Part shown: piece after piece, positions 1 to 5,612 of the stretch
Position numbering within the stretch: the stretch's first letter is position 1
How the letters are laid out: the number at the start of each line of letters is the position of its first letter
NCBI GenBank assembly: GCA_902796295.1
Contig: CADBOL010000289.1
Coordinates: 1 to 5,612, forward strand
Length of the DNA: 5,612 nucleotides
Direction: 5' to 3'
From: Oscillospiraceae bacterium
GTDB taxonomy: Bacteria > Bacillota > Clostridia > Oscillospirales > Acutalibacteraceae
Program-made: the position numbers and the translations under genes
The notes under the pieces: model-generated
Databases searched by the model: none
What the model saw: only the letters and a program-made list of their open reading frames with translations
What the model was told of the DNA's origin: nothing

Positions 1-555
1 GAGGGAGTATGCCGTCGAGCCGGTGGGAGTTGATATGATAATGCCGTCGCAGACATAGTCATTTATCTTTTCACCGTTGAGAAAGACCTGCATGTTTGAC
101 ATTCTCTGTTTGTGATTGTTTGTTATATAGCAGTCGTTGAGAGCAAAATCCGTTGTTTCTCCGGCCGTGTCGTATATTGTTGTTTTCAGCATCAGCCGCC
201 TGTCAATGGTATATTTGCCGTCAATCAGGCATGAGAGCTTGTCAAGCTCGTTGCTTTCAAGGCCTGCCATAAACGCCAGGCGCCCGGCATTAATGCCGAG
301 AATGGGCTTCGAATGCTTGACCGCCTCTTTTGCCGCGTGGATTATCGCGCCGTCTCCTCCCACGGCGATAACCGCGTCGGAATCTGTGACCAGCGCATCT
401 GTTTCGCCGCAGATAACGCCGTCAAAATCTTTCTCATCTCCGGGTGTGCGGGGAATGCAGCATTCAACGTCCATCTCCCGGAGTACCGAGCAGATTTTTT
501 CCGTGATTTCACGGGCGGCGGATCTTGTTAAATTGGGAATAATCGTTACTTTCAT
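1..555 (-). CDS. nadK: NAD kinase, N-terminal 185 residues (runs off left edge)
   Basis: NAD kinase (PpnK family) phosphorylates the 2'-hydroxyl of the NAD adenosine ribose, making NADP in the cytoplasm. The frame starts at ATG 555-553 and stays open to base 1, giving MKVTIIPNLTR as the N-terminus. Diagnostic motifs visible are GGDG (residues 66-69, phosphate/ATP binding and catalytic Asp), NAGRLAF (89-95, the usual N-x-GRLGF element), ALND (138-141, the usual ALNE/ALND adenine-binding element) and the signature DGIIISTPTGSTAYSL (170-185). About 90-100 C-terminal residues of the family's usual length near 285 are missing because the window ends. The start lies 2 bases after the tlyA stop and has an AGGAA ribosome binding site. 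Two small departures from consensus are Ala after GGDG (usually Thr or Ser) and Ala for the second Gly of GRLGF. In Clostridia argR and recN often follow this gene, outside this window. The identification is firm. Confidence 0.95.
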   Translation of the reverse strand, partial: MKVTIIPNLTRSAAREITEKICSVLREMDVECCIPRTPGDEKDFDGVICGETDALVTDSDAVIAVGGDGAIIHAAKEAVKHSKPILGINAGRLAFMAGLESNELDKLSCLIDGKYTIDRRLMLKTTIYDTAGETTDFALNDCYITNNHKQRMSNMQVFLNGEKINDYVCDGIIISTPTGSTAYSL

Positions 556-557
556 AT

Positions 558-1373
558 TCATTCCTGCTTATCAAGTTCATTGTGAGAGCTGTTTACAAGC
601 TCGCTTACGGATACTTTACAGACCCTTTCGGGCGAATCGGATTTTCTTATATACATAAGATATTCGATGTTTCCTTCCGGACCCTTGACGGGCGAATAAT
701 CAAGACCGAGCAGATCGAATCCGTTTTCGAGAGCGAATGAGGAGATATCGTCAACCACAGAAACATGAACTCCCTTATCTCTGACAACGCCCTTTTTGCC
801 TATGTTTTCTCTGCCTGCCTCAAACTGCGGCTTTATTAGGCATACCGCCTGACCGCCGTCTTTAAGCAGCCCGCGCATAACGGGCAGTATTTTCTTCAGT
901 GAAATGAAAGAAACATCGACACTGGCGAAGTCAACAGCATCGGGCACCTGCTCATTTGTGACATATCTGAAATTGGTTCTTTCGAGATTTACCACTCTGC
1001 TGTCCGTGCGCAGTTTCCAGGCGAGCTGACCGTATCCGACATCTATGGAGTAAACTTTTGCGGCGCCGTTTTGCAGCATGCAGTCGGTGAATCCCCCTGT
1101 TGAGGCGCCTATATCCATACAGATACAGTTTTCAAGCCTGACGGGAAAGACCTTCATCGCTTTTTCAAGCTTGAGCCCGCCCCTGCTGACATACGGATTT
1201 ACGCTGCCGCGCACTTCAATAATATCGTCATCCTTCACGGCCGCGCCGGCTTTCAGAGCCTTCTGACCGTTGAGATAAACAGAGCCGGCCATAATCATTG
1301 CCTTGGCTTTTTCTCTCGACTCTGCGAGGCCTCTTTCGAAGACCGCGCTGTCAAGTCTTGCTTTGTCACTCAT
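558..1373 (-). CDS. tlyA: TlyA family 23S/16S rRNA 2'-O-methyltransferase
   Basis: TlyA proteins use S-adenosylmethionine to methylate ribose 2'-hydroxyls of rRNA (C1920 of 23S, and in some subtypes C1409 of 16S). They were first named as haemolysins. The product has 271 residues from ATG 1373. An S4 RNA-binding domain spans about residues 5-57 (ARLDSAVFERGLAESREKAK and VYLNGQ). A linker with PYVSRGGLKLEKA follows (60-72), then an FtsJ-like Rossmann methyltransferase with the SAM motif GASTGGFTD (89-97). The K-D-K-E tetrad appears as K68 (SRGGLK), D153 (DVSFIS), K181 (KPQFEAGR) and E237 (GPEGNIEYL). A TTG at 1379 could add two residues, but ATG 1373 is preferred; it overlaps the dxs stop by 8 bases (ATGAGTGA). 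The upstream purines (AGAG at 1387-1384) are a weak ribosome site, so expression probably depends on coupling to dxs. The C-terminus carries a polar tail (about 244-271) past the last conserved strand. The TlyA call is firm; the exact target nucleotides are not decidable from sequence alone. Confidence 0.95.
   Translation of the reverse strand: MSDKARLDSAVFERGLAESREKAKAMIMAGSVYLNGQKALKAGAAVKDDDIIEVRGSVNPYVSRGGLKLEKAMKVFPVRLENCICMDIGASTGGFTDCMLQNGAAKVYSIDVGYGQLAWKLRTDSRVVNLERTNFRYVTNEQVPDAVDFASVDVSFISLKKILPVMRGLLKDGGQAVCLIKPQFEAGRENIGKKGVVRDKGVHVSVVDDISSFALENGFDLLGLDYSPVKGPEGNIEYLMYIRKSDSPERVCKVSVSELVNSSHNELDKQE
561..565 (-). promoter_or_regulatory. Ribosome binding site of nadK
   Basis: AGGAA on the minus strand lies 5 bases before ATG 555, inside the last codons of tlyA. 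It supports that ATG as the nadK start. Ribosomes finishing tlyA would end next to the nadK start, so coupling is likely. Confidence 0.65.
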
Positions 1374-3228
1374 TTTCAATCATCTCTGCCATCGAATTTG
1401 CGTCGAGCTTATACTCTTTCAGAAGCCGCTCAACCGGAGCGTGAGGAACGAATTCATTCTTTACGCCGGTAAGTCTGTATTCACCTGTAAATCCGCTCTC
1501 GCACAGTGCGGAGCCGAATCTTTCGCCTGCGCCTCCCGTAATTTCCCCCTCCTCGAAAAAGAATACTTTCTTTGTATCTTTAAGTGAGGTGATTATTTCC
1601 GGGTTTATCGGCTTAATCCTGAGCAGCTTGATTATTTTGATTTTTATCCCCTTACCGGAGAGAATTTCCATTGCTTTGTATGCTTCAAAAAACAGTCTGC
1701 CGAATGTGACAAGAGCGATATCCGCATTTTCATCGCCTATAATATCGTAATCCTCGCCGTTCGGCTCAAATCTGTTATCCTCCGGCTGGCTTCCCCTCGG
1801 GTACCTTATGATAATCAGCCCTTCATCCTTATAAAGCGCTCTGTAAAGGCAGCGCGAAAGGCCGTCATATGTGGCGGGAGAGTATATGGTCGCTCCGGGT
1901 ATGCAGCCGGTCAGAGGTATGTCTAATAGTCCCTGATGCGTTTCGCCGTCTTCACCGACAAACCCGGCTCTGTCGACGGCTATGATCATTTTCTGTCTCT
2001 GCAGAGCGCCGTCGTGAATCAGCTGGTCAACGCATCTCTGCAAAAAAGTGGAATAAACCGCGAAAACGGGAATCATACCGCTTTTCGCGAGACCTGAGCA
2101 GAATGTGACGGCGTGCTCTTCCGCTATACCCACATCAAATGAGCGCTCGGGGTATTCTTTAAAGAAATCCTGCAGCCCCGTGCCGATGGTCATAGCCGCG
2201 GTAACGGCGCAGATGCGCTTATCCTTTTCGGCAAATTCGCAAAGGGCTTTGCAGAACTGCGATGAATAATTGCCGTCTCCCGAGTTTTCCGCGCCCGTAT
2301 CAATATCAAATCGGGATACTCCGTGATACATTTCGGGTGAATTTTCGGCGAAGTCATAGCCCTTGCCTTTTATTGTATTCACGTGAATGAGGGTCGGACC
2401 GTTTACCATTTTAGCCGAGTTCATTGCTTCGCTCAGCGCCTGTATGTCGTGACCGTCAATAGGACCTATATATCTGAATCCCATATCCTCAAAGAATGAG
2501 GATTTGTAAATGATAGTCTTGAGAGTGGATTTGATTCTGAAGAGAAATGACGCGAGATATCTGCCTATAAACGGAATGTGATTGAGAGCTTTTTCCGTTT
2601 TTGCCTTGAATCTGTAGTATTCGGGCTTTGCGCGGATTCTCGCGAGTTTTTTTGCCATGGAGCCGACATTTTCGTCAATTGACATTTCATTGTCGTTGAG
2701 AATTACTATCAGCCTGTTTTTTTCGGCCCCGGCAACATTCATCGCTTCATAGACCATTCCGTTTCCGAAAGAGCCGTCACCTATGACCGCCACGGCATAA
2801 TTCTGGTTTCCCTTTATTCTGTTGACGGCGGCAACGCCTGCCGCCTGCGAGACGGAAGTGCCGGCGTGGCCTTCATAGAATGAGTCGTAGATGCTCTCAT
2901 CGGGTCTCACGAAGCCGGAAATACCGCCTTCACGTCTGAGGGTATCAAAGCTTTCGAATCTCCCGGTAAGAAGCTTGTGAGTATATGCCTGATGCCCGAC
3001 ATCCCAGACTATCGTGTCTTCGGGAGCGTTGAAGCTTCTGTGAAGAGCAACTGTCAGCTCGACGGTGCCGAGATTTGAGGCCAGATGCCCGCCGTTTGCG
3101 GAGACGGTCTCAATCAGCTTTGACCTTATTTCCGAGCAGAGGATGTCAAGCTCATCATCGCTGAGCTTTCTGAGCTCCGCGGGGCTGTTTACTCTGCCGA
3201 GAAATCTGTATTTTCCGAGGTTTTCCAT
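1366..3228 (-). CDS. dxs: 1-deoxy-D-xylulose-5-phosphate synthase
   Basis: Dxs is a thiamine-diphosphate enzyme that condenses pyruvate with glyceraldehyde 3-phosphate to DXP, the first and often rate-setting step of the MEP isoprenoid pathway. The 620-residue product from ATG 3228 matches the family's usual length near 620. Visible elements are GGHLASNLG (H48), WDVGHQAYTHK (H79), GHAGTS (120-125), the thiamine/Mg motif GDG (150-152) through N180 in LNDNEMS, YIGPIDGHD (253-261), KGKGY (287-291), YHGV (301-304), the catalytic Glu370 in GIAEEHAVT, Y392 in YSTFLQR, R420 in DRAG, GEDGETHQG (425-433, H431) and R478 in YPRG. The residues after GDG (SFGNGM) differ from the common A-L/I-T-G/A-G-M. 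The frame is open upstream to a Met codon at 3285, inside ispA. The start at 3228 is chosen because MENL is the typical Dxs N-terminus and an AGGGA site lies 8 bases before it. It begins 1 base after the ispA stop. Confidence 0.97.
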   Translation of the reverse strand: MENLGKYRFLGRVNSPAELRKLSDDELDILCSEIRSKLIETVSANGGHLASNLGTVELTVALHRSFNAPEDTIVWDVGHQAYTHKLLTGRFESFDTLRREGGISGFVRPDESIYDSFYEGHAGTSVSQAAGVAAVNRIKGNQNYAVAVIGDGSFGNGMVYEAMNVAGAEKNRLIVILNDNEMSIDENVGSMAKKLARIRAKPEYYRFKAKTEKALNHIPFIGRYLASFLFRIKSTLKTIIYKSSFFEDMGFRYIGPIDGHDIQALSEAMNSAKMVNGPTLIHVNTIKGKGYDFAENSPEMYHGVSRFDIDTGAENSGDGNYSSQFCKALCEFAEKDKRICAVTAAMTIGTGLQDFFKEYPERSFDVGIAEEHAVTFCSGLAKSGMIPVFAVYSTFLQRCVDQLIHDGALQRQKMIIAVDRAGFVGEDGETHQGLLDIPLTGCIPGATIYSPATYDGLSRCLYRALYKDEGLIIIRYPRGSQPEDNRFEPNGEDYDIIGDENADIALVTFGRLFFEAYKAMEILSGKGIKIKIIKLLRIKPINPEIITSLKDTKKVFFFEEGEITGGAGERFGSALCESGFTGEYRLTGVKNEFVPHAPVERLLKEYKLDANSMAEMIENE

Positions 3229-3229
3229 T

Positions 3230-4138
3230 TCAGCTTTCCCTGTAAAGAAGTTTTGACGCAAGCTCTTCAAGGAACCACGCGTCATCTCCGAAAACGGTCA
3301 GCGCCCTGACTGCTTCGGTAGTGAGCTCTTTTGCCAGTCTCTTTGCCTCGTCTATGCCGAGCAGTGTGACATATGTCGATTTACCGCTTATTTCATCGCT
3401 GCCGACGGGTTTTCCGAGCTTGCTCTCATCGCCCGTGACATCGAGGATGTCGTCAACTATCTGAAAAGCGAGACCGATATTTTTTGAGTATGTTTCGGCG
3501 GCAAGGAATTTTTCCCTGTCCGCGCTCCCGGCGATACAGCCCATAAGAGCCGAAGCGGTGATGAGCTTGCCGGTCTTGAGCGAATCTGTTGCCTTCAGAT
3601 CGTCGAGCCCTATATATTTATTCTCATTATCAAGGTCCATTGCCTGACCGGCAACCATACCGCAGGGGCCTGCCGCATCGGCAAGCAGGGTTATTGCGGC
3701 TGTCTTTTTATCGTCTGAGAGCTCCGAGCGTGCGATTGTTTCAAAGGCGAGCGCCTGCAGACCGTCACCCGCAAGCAGGGCGTTGGCGTAGCCGTAAACG
3801 ATGTGATTTGACGGCTTTCCTCTGCGAAGGTCGTCATCATCCATACAGGGAAGATCATCGTGTATGAGAGAATAGGTGTGTATCATTTCTATCGCGAGAG
3901 CGAAATCGAGCGCATCCGTGTGATCGCCCGAGCAAAGGCGGCAGAATTCAAGCGCGATAACAGGTCTTATCCTCTTTCCGCCGTTTGCGAGAGAATAGGT
4001 GATTGCCTCCATAACGGAATAGAAGCCGTCGGAGTCTCTGCCCTCAAATTTTTTTATATCGGTTCTGCTCTGCAGAAAATCATTGAATTCATCAAGATAT
4101 CTTGAATACAGAGAATCAAAATTATCCATCGTTTTCAT
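3230..4138 (-). CDS. ispA: Farnesyl diphosphate synthase (short-chain trans-prenyltransferase)
   Basis: This enzyme condenses isopentenyl diphosphate with dimethylallyl and geranyl diphosphates to make farnesyl diphosphate, the precursor of undecaprenyl lipid carriers and quinone side chains. The 302-residue product shows GGKRIRP (53-59) and the first Asp-rich motif DDLPCMDDDDLRRGKPS (from residue 94). That motif has the two-residue insertion typical of bacterial FPP synthases. MVAGQAMDL (161-169), KTGKLITAS (188-196), the second Asp-rich motif DDILD (229-233) and GKSTY (252-256) follow. Tyr89, five residues before the first Asp motif, fits a C15 product, since a bulky residue there limits chain length; this is inferred, and a geranylgeranyl product is not excluded. 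The start is uncertain: ATG 4138 is 3 bases from GGGAG and overlaps xseB by 17 bases. ATG 4129 (three residues shorter) is 12 bases away and overlaps by 8. The dxs gene directly downstream feeds the same pathway. Confidence 0.93.
   Translation of the reverse strand: MKTMDNFDSLYSRYLDEFNDFLQSRTDIKKFEGRDSDGFYSVMEAITYSLANGGKRIRPVIALEFCRLCSGDHTDALDFALAIEMIHTYSLIHDDLPCMDDDDLRRGKPSNHIVYGYANALLAGDGLQALAFETIARSELSDDKKTAAITLLADAAGPCGMVAGQAMDLDNENKYIGLDDLKATDSLKTGKLITASALMGCIAGSADREKFLAAETYSKNIGLAFQIVDDILDVTGDESKLGKPVGSDEISGKSTYVTLLGIDEAKRLAKELTTEAVRALTVFGDDAWFLEELASKLLYRES
3237..3241 (-). promoter_or_regulatory. Ribosome binding site of dxs
   Basis: AGGGA on the minus strand, followed by AAGCTGAA and ATG 3228, gives 8-base spacing. 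It favours the start at 3228 over the in-frame ATG at 3285. The site lies within the last codons of ispA. Confidence 0.65.
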
Positions 4139-4325
4139 TTTCTCCCGTGATTTTTGTTATTTTCAGCTGCGCTTCCTCAAGCTTTTTCCCGCAGGAAGCG
4201 ACAAGCTTTGTTCCCTCTGAATAAAGCGCTGTCATCTCATCGAGTTTAAGCTTTCCTTTTTCAAGTTTCGCGGTTATTTCCTCAAGCCTTTCAATTGATT
4301 TTTCAAAATCAAAACTTTCGCTCAT
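4122..4325 (-). CDS. xseB: Exodeoxyribonuclease VII small subunit
   Basis: XseB is the small helical partner of XseA. Several copies bind the large subunit to form exonuclease VII, which degrades single-stranded DNA from both ends to short oligonucleotides. The 67-residue product is of normal size and fits the family pattern: FEKSIERLEEITAKLEKGKL, then LDEMTALYSEGTKL, then a second helix CGKKLEEAQLKI. The two amphipathic, Glu/Lys-rich helices predict a helical hairpin. A short acidic tail (GENENDG) follows. ATG 4325 is chosen: it shares one base with the xseA stop (TGATG) and has GAGG 7 bases upstream. The adjoining GTG at 4328 would add one residue but is only 4 bases from that site. The overlap suits production in proportion to XseA by coupled translation. 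Confidence 0.93.
   Translation of the reverse strand: MSESFDFEKSIERLEEITAKLEKGKLKLDEMTALYSEGTKLVASCGKKLEEAQLKITKITGENENDG
4142..4146 (-). promoter_or_regulatory. Ribosome binding site of ispA
   Basis: GGGAG on the minus strand lies within the end of xseB. It is 3 bases from ATG 4138 (short spacing) and 12 bases from ATG 4129 (long spacing), so it does not settle which codon starts ispA. Confidence 0.55.
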
Positions 4326-5512
4326 CACAGTACCTCACATTCTTTTTCGCCGTTATAAAGCCGCAGTTTTATTATATCTCCGCTTTCAAGCTCCGAGCAG
4401 TCGGTTATCACGTCTGCGCCTTTTGTTACAATGCCGTATCCTTTTGAGAGGATTTTCAGCGGGTCTGACTGACTCAGCCGCTCCGTGAGAATTTCAAGTC
4501 CGGCTTTCTTTGAGTTTATCTCTTTTTCGTATGCCGACTGCATTGAGCCGGAAACACGGTCAAGTCTGAGCATCAGATTCTCTATGTATGAAGCGGGGCT
4601 TGCGGATGCAAGTCTTATTCTCAGGTTATTAAGAGCCTGCGCTCTTTCCTCAAGCGCCGCGTCTGTTCCTTTTGATATACGCTGACCGTATGTAAAGAAT
4701 ATATTTCTCAGTTCCCTTATATCGGGCACGGCAAGCTCCGCGGCCGCGGACGGTGTCGGAGCTCTCAGGTCCGCGACATAGTCGCATATTGTGAAATCGG
4801 TTTCATGACCTACCGCGGAAATTACCGGTATTCTGCTTTCATAGACTGCGCGGGCGGTTGCTTCTTCGTTGAATGCCCATAAATCCTCTATCGAGCCGCC
4901 GCCTCTGCCGACTATAAGCACATCCGCCGCGTCTTCGCGGTTCAGATACGCTATTGCCCGAGCTATCTGCTCCGCGGCTGTGCTGCCCTGTACGGCAACC
5001 GGGTAAAGAATTATCTCACATACCGGGTACCTTCTTGAGATGACGTTTATTATGTCTCTGACCGCGGCGCCGCTTTCGGATGTTACCACTCCGACTTTTT
5101 TGGGGAAAGCGGGAATTTTCTTTTTGTGCTCCGCGTCAAACAGCCCCTCGGCGGCAAGCTTTTTTCTCAGCTGCTCAAAAGCGAGCGCGAGAGCGCCGAC
5201 CCCGTCGGGCTGCATATCATCCACATAAATCTGATAATCTCCGCTGACCTCATATATCGAAACTCTCGCCCTGACTATGACGCTCATATCATTTTCGGGT
5301 GTGAATTTCAGCTTCTGATTTGCCGAGCGGAACATTACCGCGCGCACCTGCGCCTTCTCATCCTTGAGAGAGAAGTAAAAGTGCCCGGTCTGATAATGGT
5401 TTTTGAAATTGGAAATCTGTCCTTTGATATAGACAGACTGAATGTTGCTGTCTGCGTCAAGTATTGATTTGACATACCTGTTGAGCGCAGACACGGAAAT
5501 AATATCAGGCAT
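4325..5512 (-). CDS. xseA: Exodeoxyribonuclease VII large subunit
   Basis: XseA is the catalytic subunit of exonuclease VII, acting on single-stranded DNA in repair and recombination. The 395-residue product is somewhat shorter than the E. coli protein (about 456). An OB-fold DNA-binding domain occupies about residues 1-100 (ISVSALNRYVK, VYIKGQISNFK, GHFYFSLKD, VRAVMF). The catalytic domain follows, with VGVVTSESGAAVRDI (140-154), VGRGGGSIEDLW (201-212), AVGHETDFTI (233-242) and LRAPTPSAAAE (249-259). D153, R203, H236 and D239 match residues conserved and reported important in the E. coli enzyme. A helical region of about 265-345, which would hold XseB, precedes the C-terminal element DPLKILSKGYGIV (350-362). 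The frame stays open upstream to the window edge, but MPDIISVSALNRYV is the usual N-terminus and ATG 5512 has an AAGGA site 8 bases away. Its start overlaps the upstream TsaD-like gene by 8 bases (ATGCCTGA). Confidence 0.96.
   Translation of the reverse strand: MPDIISVSALNRYVKSILDADSNIQSVYIKGQISNFKNHYQTGHFYFSLKDEKAQVRAVMFRSANQKLKFTPENDMSVIVRARVSIYEVSGDYQIYVDDMQPDGVGALALAFEQLRKKLAAEGLFDAEHKKKIPAFPKKVGVVTSESGAAVRDIINVISRRYPVCEIILYPVAVQGSTAAEQIARAIAYLNREDAADVLIVGRGGGSIEDLWAFNEEATARAVYESRIPVISAVGHETDFTICDYVADLRAPTPSAAAELAVPDIRELRNIFFTYGQRISKGTDAALEERAQALNNLRIRLASASPASYIENLMLRLDRVSGSMQSAYEKEINSKKAGLEILTERLSQSDPLKILSKGYGIVTKGADVITDCSELESGDIIKLRLYNGEKECEVL
4333..4336 (-). promoter_or_regulatory. Ribosome binding site of xseB
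   Basis: GAGG on the minus strand, in the last codons of xseA, is 7 bases before ATG 4325 and 4 bases before GTG 4328. The spacing favours ATG 4325. Confidence 0.55.
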
Positions 5513-5612
5513 TGTTTTTATCCTTAAGATATGATAGTACGGCAACACCTGCCGCATTGTCACATGAAAATTCGGGAGCGGCAAAATAAGCGTCGAATTC
5601 AGCGGAAAGAGC
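5505..5612 (-). CDS. TsaD/Kae1-like (peptidase M22 family) protein, C-terminal 35 residues
   Basis: The frame enters from the right edge and ends at TGA 5507-5505, giving ALSAEFDAYFAAPEF then SCDNAAGVAVLSYLKDKNNA. The core YFAAPEFSCDNAAGVAVL aligns by eye with the C-terminal motif of TsaD, which in E. coli reads about YARPEFCTDNGAMIAYAG and whose Asp binds the active-site metal. That Asp is kept here. A true TsaD usually continues some 30-40 residues after the DN pair, whereas this protein stops about 16 residues after it and has AAGVA in place of AAMIA. It is therefore more likely the divergent TsaD-like paralogue found before xseA in many Clostridia than the tRNA t6A-forming TsaD itself; this is inference from memory of gene order. 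The stop lies inside xseA, so the two are probably co-transcribed. The function of the paralogue is not known to me. Confidence 0.7.
   Translation of the reverse strand, partial: ALSAEFDAYFAAPEFSCDNAAGVAVLSYLKDKNNA
5521..5525 (-). promoter_or_regulatory. Ribosome binding site of xseA
   Basis: AAGGA on the minus strand is followed by TAAAAACA and ATG 5512 (8-base spacing). This good match decides the xseA start against the longer in-frame extension, whose first codon would be TTG at 5584 and whose extra 24 residues do not look like XseA. Confidence 0.75.

Noticed and set aside
137..658. Plus-strand 173-codon open frame opposite the nadK/tlyA junction
   Set aside because: The opposite strand carries clear NAD kinase and TlyA motifs across the same bases. 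The plus-strand translation is low-complexity Ser/Arg/Ile-rich with no recognisable domain, so it is a shadow.
3229..3285. N-terminal extension of dxs by 19 codons from ATG 3285
   Set aside because: It would overlap the end of ispA by 56 bases and adds basic residues absent from the family. ATG 3228 gives the standard MENL start and has a ribosome binding site.
3589..3867. Plus-strand 92-codon open frame inside ispA
   Set aside because: It is antisense to the Asp-rich motif region of farnesyl diphosphate synthase. Its Arg/His-rich translation is typical of a shadow frame.
4170..4200. Inverted repeat CGCTTCCT / AGGAAGCG with a 15-base loop inside xseB
   Set aside because: A perfect 8-base stem with a loop of this size is expected about once by chance in a window this long. 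It lies in conserved coding sequence and no T-run follows the stem on the minus strand, so it is not a terminator.
5126..5467. Plus-strand 113-codon open frame inside xseA
   Set aside because: It lies wholly antisense to the conserved OB-fold region of XseA and has no recognisable motif.
5513..5584. N-terminal extension of xseA by 24 codons from TTG 5584
   Set aside because: The extra residues do not resemble XseA, they overlap the TsaD-like frame, and ATG 5512 has a well-spaced AAGGA site and the typical N-terminus.

Overview
The window is a dense block of housekeeping genes, all read from the minus strand. It has no intergenic gap longer than 2 bases. In transcription order (right to left) it holds: the last 35 codons of a TsaD/Kae1-like (peptidase M22 family) protein, xseA, xseB, ispA, dxs, tlyA, and the first 185 codons of an NAD kinase (nadK) that runs off the left edge. 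Every gene is identified by family motifs in its translation, and no frameshift or internal stop was seen. I found no RNA gene, mobile element, CRISPR array, riboswitch, convincing terminator or promoter. The promoter must lie beyond the right edge.

The gene order xseA-xseB-ispA-dxs-tlyA-nadK, preceded by a TsaD-like paralogue, is characteristic of Clostridia (Bacillota). Middling G+C, purine-rich ribosome binding sites and rather cysteine-rich proteins fit an anaerobic clostridial relative, perhaps of the Ruminococcaceae/Oscillospiraceae type. That taxonomic call is an inference from gene order and protein style, not from a database search.

Layout: 5612-5505 TsaD-like C-terminus; 5512-4325 exonuclease VII large subunit; 4325-4122 exonuclease VII small subunit; 4138-3230 farnesyl diphosphate synthase; 3228-1366 1-deoxy-D-xylulose-5-phosphate synthase; 1373-558 TlyA rRNA 2'-O-methyltransferase; 555-1 NAD kinase N-terminal part. 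Four junctions overlap (three can be read as exactly 8 bases, one as a single shared base) and two are separated by 1 or 2 bases. The whole block is therefore very probably one transcript with translational coupling.

The genes serve three processes. XseA and XseB form one nuclease. Dxs opens the MEP isoprenoid pathway and IspA builds farnesyl diphosphate from its C5 products. TlyA modifies rRNA, and NAD kinase supplies NADP(H), which the MEP reductoisomerase step needs. Co-transcription of these otherwise unrelated functions is a conserved clostridial arrangement. I see no previously undescribed system here; the points most worth a second look are the shortened TsaD-like protein and a few motif variants.
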